This document shows positions 58,848 through 64,000 of a stretch of 64,000 nucleotides of DNA, one piece after another. This stretch comes from Zantedeschia hybrid cultivar. Taxonomy: Eukaryota; Streptophyta; Magnoliopsida; Alismatales; Araceae. Position 1 is the stretch's first letter, and every line of letters starts with the position of its first letter. Location: contig JARZZO010000011.1 in NCBI GenBank assembly GCA_030544215.1, forward strand, positions 18,306,501-18,370,500, written 5' to 3'. The notes beneath the pieces are model-generated. The model was not told the DNA's origin. It ran no database searches and saw only the letters and a program-made list of their open reading frames with translations. The position numbers and the translations under genes were made by a program.

Positions 58848-59141
58848 AAAACGCGTCCACTTTGGCTGACGCCTTTCAGATTAATTAAGATAAGGATAAA
58901 TATCCGGGAAAACTTATCTTTATCTTTATTAGGTAAAACGCGTCCATCTATGTAGACGTCTTTTACACTAATTAAGATAAGGATAAACATCCGGAAGAGA
59001 AGTTAAAATCATTTAGGAAACTTAAAACGCGTCGACATTACCAGACGTCTTTTAGTTAATTAATTAATTAATTAAAATTCAAATTTAAACGTTAAAACAG
59101 GAATAAAGTCTAAATGGCGTCCACGTGGGTAGACGTCTTTT
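58848..59141 (-). promoter_or_regulatory. array of four 30-bp inverted-arm modules in U3 of the 5' LTR
   Basis: Copies at 58848-58877, 58935-58964, 59024-59053 and 59112-59141, at ~88-bp spacing. ACGCGT cores match the plant CGCG-box (CAMTA-type) consensus; binding is inference. LTR-LTR differences in modules 1 and 3 leave the GCGTC...GACG core intact. Confidence 0.85.
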
Positions 59142-59336
59142 AGAATTCTTCATATTTTAACTCAAATTTGAATTAAAACAAATTCAATTGATTAACTTAA
59201 ACACATCTGTTAAACCCGACACTTAAAAAGATTAATAAAAATTAATTAATGATTAATTATCAGACCATTTTGAGGCATTATTGTATGATATGAAATTTAC
59301 TCGAAATGACGTCAAAATTAGCGTGTCTACATACGA

Positions 59337-60446
59337 GTGAACAGTAACATTATAGCAGATTACAATGGTTGCTACAACAAGTCGGATGGGAAAGGTAACA
59401 AGCAAAAAATATTTACTTTTACACTAACACAGGGAAGGAGAAGATCGGGAAAGGAGAAGATCGGGACCTTGTGAAAGAAACCCTCATCTGCAGATCTGAG
59501 TTGTAAGAAACCTACCTGTGGTTTGGACGATGGTCCACGGTCCAGAAAGGAGGAAACAAACGCTGCTCGTAGGAGAAGGAATGGTCGCAAACATAGGTGT
59601 TCGAACAAATTAGATGCTGGTAAACGCAGTGGTTGCCGGACAAGAAGCTATCGTTTTCTCCCCTTGAAACCGCCATGGTCGACCCACCATAGATATAGGA
59701 AGAGGAGCACGGAACTACCATGTCATCGAAAGGGGAAGGACGAGAGATAGGCACCGGAGGTGAAGCCGTACCTTTTCAATGCTCACTGCGCTCGGACACA
59801 ACTTCACGAAGGGGGAGGGGAGCGGAGGATGGCAGCCTTGAGCGGCCAAAGGAAGGGAAGAAGACGAACTTGGGGCATCTTGTAAGACAACCGCATCGTA
59901 TGCAATGAATGGAGAAAATGGCGAAGGAAAGGGACGAAGGCAGAGTCTTCTCGCATAGGAGAAGCAGTTCGAAGCCACAAGTAGAGGAGACGGTCGGGAG
60001 GAGCAGCACCTCGGAGTAGACGGTGGCCAGAGCAGTGCGTCGGAGCTGAGAGGAAGAGGAGACTCGGTCACCAGCAGCAGCGCCTCGCGAGGAGCAGATG
60101 GTCGCCAGAGCAGCCCCTCGGAGGCAGAGAGGAAGAGGAGACGCCGTCGCCAGGAACAGACGGTCGCCAGCGGCGCCTTGGAGCCAAAGAGGAGGACGAG
60201 CTGCGGTCGTCAGAGCGTACTGCCTCGGAAGGAGCGCGAAAGGGCACCGAAAACGCGAAAGGGCACCGAAAACGTGTGATAACCCCTATCCCACCGAAAC
60301 TATGGGATGGGTTAACCCGGGACAGACCCGAGTTATACCGAGATTAGCATGCTTTTAACCCGTGCAAGTTAACCCACGTTTCAAACAAAAAAAAAAAGAT
60401 AACTCTGGGATAATCGCGGGTTAAGCCGCAATCAAACAGGGGCTCT
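59337..60446. other. right flank of the retrotransposon; probable 5' end of the disrupted Harbinger element
   Basis: No recognised gene. It holds short direct repeats GGAGAAGATCGGGA (59437-59466) and GCGAAAGGGCACCGAAAAC (60235-60273), and a GC-rich middle with several chance frames. The end AATCAAACAGGGGC at 60446 looks like a TIR terminus. Confidence 0.35.
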
Positions 60447-60451
60447 AGGTC

Positions 60452-62062
60452 CCGTTTGGTATCGAGATAAGCCAGGGATATCCCCGTTCCTCGTTTGGCA
60501 TTGTAAAAAGTCACGAGGATAAGAGGGGTTAAGGGGGATAGGGATAAGGGAGCTTAACCCCATTTTTGGGGTTAGATATGGGGATAACTTATTCCACCAA
60601 AAAGGTGGAATGACTTATCCTCGCCCCTTAACCTCATTGTTACCCTCATTTGTCTCTTCTCTTGGTTCATAAAATAATAATATATTTAACTATAATAATT
60701 ATTTTATTACTATCTAATGACGTTAAATATATTATTAAATAAAATTCTTAATCAAATCGATACCACCTATAGAATATATTATTATATTTATCTTATATAT
60801 CATTATCTTTAAATAGTGCTAATAAGTATTTTAATATATTATTATATATAATATAATATCATATATTATTATCTTAAATTATTATTTGTACTTAAATTAT
60901 TAGTATTAGTACTAATAAGTATTAGTATTACATCGTATTCTTAAAATAGTAATATAATTAACTCTAATAGCAACTTTATTTCTAGTTAATGACATTATGT
61001 CATTAAATAGAAATATGAATCAAGCCAATACGGATGGAATATATTATTATACTAAATAATAGTAATAAGCATCTTTAATATATTATTATACATAATATAA
61101 TAATATATATTATTATCTTAGATAGTACTAATAAGTTTTTTAATATATTATTATATATTATAAAATAACATATATTATTATCTTAAATTAATATTAGTAC
61201 TTATATTAGTAATATTAGTACTTACATACTAATATTAGTATTAATAAGTATTAGTACTACATTGGATTTATAAAATAATATACTTAAATTCAATAACGGC
61301 TTCATTACTAGCTAATGACATAATGTGTACTTTAATATATATTTTAATATATACTTAAATTCAATAATACTTAAAATAATATATATAATACTTAAATAAA
61401 TCTATAAGTATCTTTAATATATTTTATATATAATATAATAATATACATTATTATTTTAAATAACACTAATAAATATTTTAATAGATTATTATATAATATA
61501 ATACATATATTATTATCTTAGATTAGTATTAGTACTTACATACTAGTATTAGTGCTAATAGACATTAGTATTACATCGGATTTATAAAATAATAATATAA
61601 TTAACTTTAATAATAGTTCATTTGCTATATTGAATAATACTATTAAGTATATTTAATATATTATTATATTCTAATTATATGTTAATTATGTGTAGTATAA
61701 ATTGAGTGTTTTTAAAATATAATTAAATTCAATAACTTGAATTAAGTATGTTTAGTGTATCATGATACGAGTAATAAAAAATAAAAAAATATTTACACTT
61801 AATATACTACATATATATTGAATATATAGTTATATTACATAAAATAATATAATACCCATGTTATTTTAGATTAGAAGGGTAGCAATGTCTTTTTCACAAC
61901 TTATCTTCCATACTGTGCTCATTTTCACCAAATAGAGAATATGATTAACTTTTTTCTTATCCCCTCACATACCAAACACATCACAGAATAAGGATAGGGA
62001 TAAATTAATCTAAGTTAATTTATCCCTATTCTTCCCTTTTTCTATCCCGATACCAAACAAGT
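60452..62062. mobile_element. AT-rich non-autonomous TIR element
   Basis: The left end contains GTTTGGTATCGAGATAAG; the complement of the right end has GTTTGGTATCGGGATAGA, at least 14 of 15 outer bases matching. About 1.6 kb, with a core extremely rich in TA and ATTATTATAT repeats and no ORF. GGGGATAAC-type motifs lie inside each end. The target duplication is not resolved. Confidence 0.6.
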
Positions 62063-62599
62063 GATACATACGTAAATAAAAATCTAAGATTAAAAATTAA
62101 CTTTTAACAGGGAATATACGAAAAAAACCTTTTAGAAAACCAGCCGAGGCGGTCTGCACGCACGGCAGGCTTCATACCGACTCTGTGGTTTCCAGAACCC
62201 TCTGGTTGTGGCTCCGGAACCCTCCCTTCTCGGTGAGACACAGCGCGCCGGGGCATCTGAGCAAGAGGCCGTCCTCGTGCGCACCAGGTTTGAAGGCCTT
62301 CCTCCACATCTCCTTCTTCTCTCTCTTTCTCTCACCCAATTTCTTCCCCTGTTCATGTTATTTAGGGTTTTGCTCTTTCTTTGGATGTTCTGTAGACAGA
62401 TGCTCTTCATATCTCGCAAACACGAGTATGCGATCCTGAACAAAAATGTGCTAATCCTGACTTCATTCGAGAAGAAGGGGAAAAATCAGTAAAGGATTTT
62501 TTTTTTTTTTTTTTTTAATTTCATGTCTACCTACAGCATGATTTGTTCTTTTGGCAACTGCTAATTACTGTTAGGAAATATTCTGTGAAGATGGTACTA
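62063..62599. other. no gene recognised
   Basis: A 103-codon minus-strand frame (62443-62132) is Arg-rich with no motif I know. A run of about 20 T lies at about 62498-62517. Confidence 0.4.
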
Positions 62600-64000
62600 T
62601 TAGGGTAACATCATAGCCGATAGATACATGGGACGTGGGCCATGAATGTTTTCAGAAACCAAAGCGCATGAACTTGGCACAAATGCTGAACATAGCAACC
62701 TGGTCCCAACAAATAAGTATTTTCCCTGCCTAACGTTCTATGGTTTGAGTTGATAACCTAAAATAATTGGAGATTTGAGGTTCACTTATTTCCCACAATC
62801 GAAATATGCCATAAAGTAAGCGATATCCAAAAAGAATTTTGTTGTTGAGATGACAGGTATTCTGTAGTACATCCTAAAAGGAAGTGTACTTTCCTGAGGC
62901 AGGAAAAGATCAGGCTTCCATTGGCACCATACAGTTTGAAAATCAAATATTGGAGGTGATAAAGAATTTGAGATGATGAAATTTTGTTAGATAGTTCGGC
63001 CAAGATTGTTTAACTTTCAGAAAGTGAATGCCCCAGATCTTCACCTTGAAAATTATGAATATCAAAATATTAAAATGAACGAGTCCAAGCACCAGTAATA
63101 GATGACATTGACTAGCAAAAGAAGCAATCTCCTTGAAGCAAGGACATTGAACTTCTCAGGTGCCAACTAGGCTAAACGTATTTCTGCTGTCATAACCTAA
63201 GACTAATTATGGTCAATAAAAGGCTAAAACATCAAATATGACTTGGGATTAACACTAAAGGTAAAAACATGTAAAAGAACTACAAAGTCACGTCTGCTGG
63301 CGATAATGGAGGATAGCTTAAATGGTCCTTAGAAGGATACTTATTGTTTCCAGGTGTCTCGATTAGCACATGGAACATGGAAGGATATGACAAAAATGGA
63401 TAGCTTGCCACATGGGGCACCTCAACTAATGTGGAAGAGGTGATCTGCCATAAACCAGAATTGAAAATATCAGGGAAATATCACCAAGGTTGGATGTCTC
63501 TGCATTCAGAAAAGGTCATCATATATTTCCCATTCATGACAGGTGGCATTAAACACTAAAAAAGCATAATACTCAATCCTATACGAAGAATTCCATTCAT
63601 TCATGCTCTCATATAAAAGAGATATATCTGGATTGCACATTCACACAGTATTCTCAGTGCTCTCTGGTAAATTACCCAACTAGTGAGAGCACAAGAGAGT
63701 TCAAACTTAAACTCTCGCCATTTTAAAAAAATTGAGTACATTACTGATGAGAATCATGATGTCATCATTTAATTGAAATATCTAAGTCCATTTTCTTAAA
63801 AGGACACGCATATTGGCTTGGTTTAAATGTCAAACAGCCTATAATCCTCTGTAAGTAGAATAAAATTTCAAGCGGTAAGGATATTAGTAACACTAAGGTA
63901 ACCAATTCAAAAGGGCTGAACTCCAACCCAGTCCAATCCATGTTCCAACTTAACAGTCCCTGGTTCAATTATGGGCGTTCTTTCCAGTCTAATACTGGCA
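62600..64000 (-). repeat. diverged duplicate of PLD-like exon 5 and flanking introns
   Basis: Matches 15174-16660 in the same orientation, about 47.4 kb away, running off the right window edge. I estimate about 85-90% identity by eye with small indels. The left boundary is near 62600, where similarity stops. Confidence 0.85.
63292..63444 (-). pseudogene. PLD-like exon 5 copy, frameshifted
   Basis: 153 bp against 154 bp in the intact exon: a single-base deletion after CCACATTA shifts the frame, and the exon's last codon changes from GAG to GAC before the GT donor. The acceptor (GGCAG then ATCACC) is kept. Whether more exons of a second gene copy lie to the right of the window is unknown. Confidence 0.8.

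Larger units (their letters stand above)
44789..59331 (-). mobile_element. Tat-lineage Ty3/gypsy LTR retrotransposon, nearly intact
   Basis: 14,543 bp flanked by TACGA (44784-44788 and 59332-59336). Two 1311-bp LTRs (44789-46099; 58021-59331) begin TG and end CA and differ at about ten sites, nine of them transitions. On the minus strand: 5'-UTR (58020-57046), gag, a protease/G-patch ORF, pol with RT, two RNase H domains and integrase, then a 2.5-kb 3'-UTR with tandem repeats. A second, archaeal-type RNase H defines the Tat lineage. The coding path has one in-frame stop between gag and protease and a -1 frame change before pol. The low LTR divergence implies a recent insertion. Confidence 0.95.
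58021..59331 (-). repeat. 5' LTR (promoter LTR)
   Basis: 1311 bp, near-identical to 44789-46099. As the element reads leftward, this LTR drives transcription. Minus-strand TATAAAT at about 58741-58747 places the RNA start near 58.71 kb, so U3 is about 0.6 kb and holds the four modules at 58848, 58935, 59024 and 59112, about 100-390 bp upstream of the TATA box. Confidence 0.95.

Noticed and set aside
59720..60358. Arg-rich ORFs in the GC-rich flank of the retrotransposon
   Set aside because: Low-complexity codon repeats on both strands; no start, splice or domain evidence.
32988..60446. Possible single large Harbinger element with ends GGCCCTGTTTGATT and AATCAAACAGGGGC and TCT on both sides
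   Set aside because: 13 of 14 end bases match, but TCT is not the usual TTA-type duplication, the left end resembles an unrelated GGATAA-rich element, and a 3-bp match is weak.
1..64000. CRISPR arrays, bacterial operons, rRNA or tRNA genes
   Set aside because: None seen; regular repeats present are eukaryotic tandem or transposon repeats.

Overview
The window is nuclear DNA of a flowering plant. It contains multi-exon genes with GT-AG introns, a chloroplast-type ABC1 kinase relative, a plant leucyl aminopeptidase end, and plant-specific transposon families (Tat-lineage Ty3/gypsy, PIF/Harbinger, hAT, LINE with RNase H). GC-rich first exons beside AT-rich introns fit a non-grass monocot or an early-diverging angiosperm, but the species cannot be named from the sequence.

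Layout. (1) 0.6-6.2 kb: a decayed minus-strand LINE that probably sits in the last intron of a leucyl aminopeptidase gene, whose final exon follows at 6823-6951 (+). (2) 7-11.5 kb: AT-rich intergenic DNA. (3) 11.6-23.55 kb (-): the one complete host gene, a seven-exon PLD3/4-like phospholipase D family gene (523 aa, two HKD motifs). Its introns hold an hAT element, a fold-back MITE and other repeats, and a 774-bp palindrome overlaps its promoter. (4) 26.8-32.8 kb: a three-level nest, a Tourist-like element (TTA target duplication) containing an hAT element (8-bp duplication) that carries host gene pieces, one resembling N-terminal asparagine amidohydrolase, and a solo LTR (5-bp duplication). 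(5) 35-36.1 kb (-): four exons of an ABC1K gene that lacks both its KxGQ exon and its C-lobe. (6) 36.5-44.8 kb (-): a PIF/Harbinger element with a Myb/SANT ORF, a DDE transposase and, between them, a small ORF joining an RNase H1-type hybrid-binding (viroplasmin-like) domain to a hydrophobic tail. (7) 44,789-59,331 (-): an almost intact, very young Tat-lineage Ty3/gypsy retrotransposon inserted upstream of the Harbinger ORFs (TSD TACGA, two 1311-bp LTRs with about 10 differences). (8) 59.3-62.1 kb: repeat-derived DNA and an AT-rich TIR element. (9) 62.6-64.0 kb: a diverged direct copy of PLD-like exon 5 and its introns.

The strongest unexplained signal is a 30-bp module in the retrotransposon: a 10-bp arm, a 10-bp variable spacer and an inverted 10-bp arm (core GCGTC...GACGC). 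It occurs 13 times, always outside the ORFs, with four copies per LTR at about 88-bp spacing upstream of a TATA box. Next are the third Harbinger ORF and the apparent gag-stop-pro-(-1)-pol layout of the retrotransposon. All boundaries and identities come from reading the sequence by eye; no database or alignment program was used.
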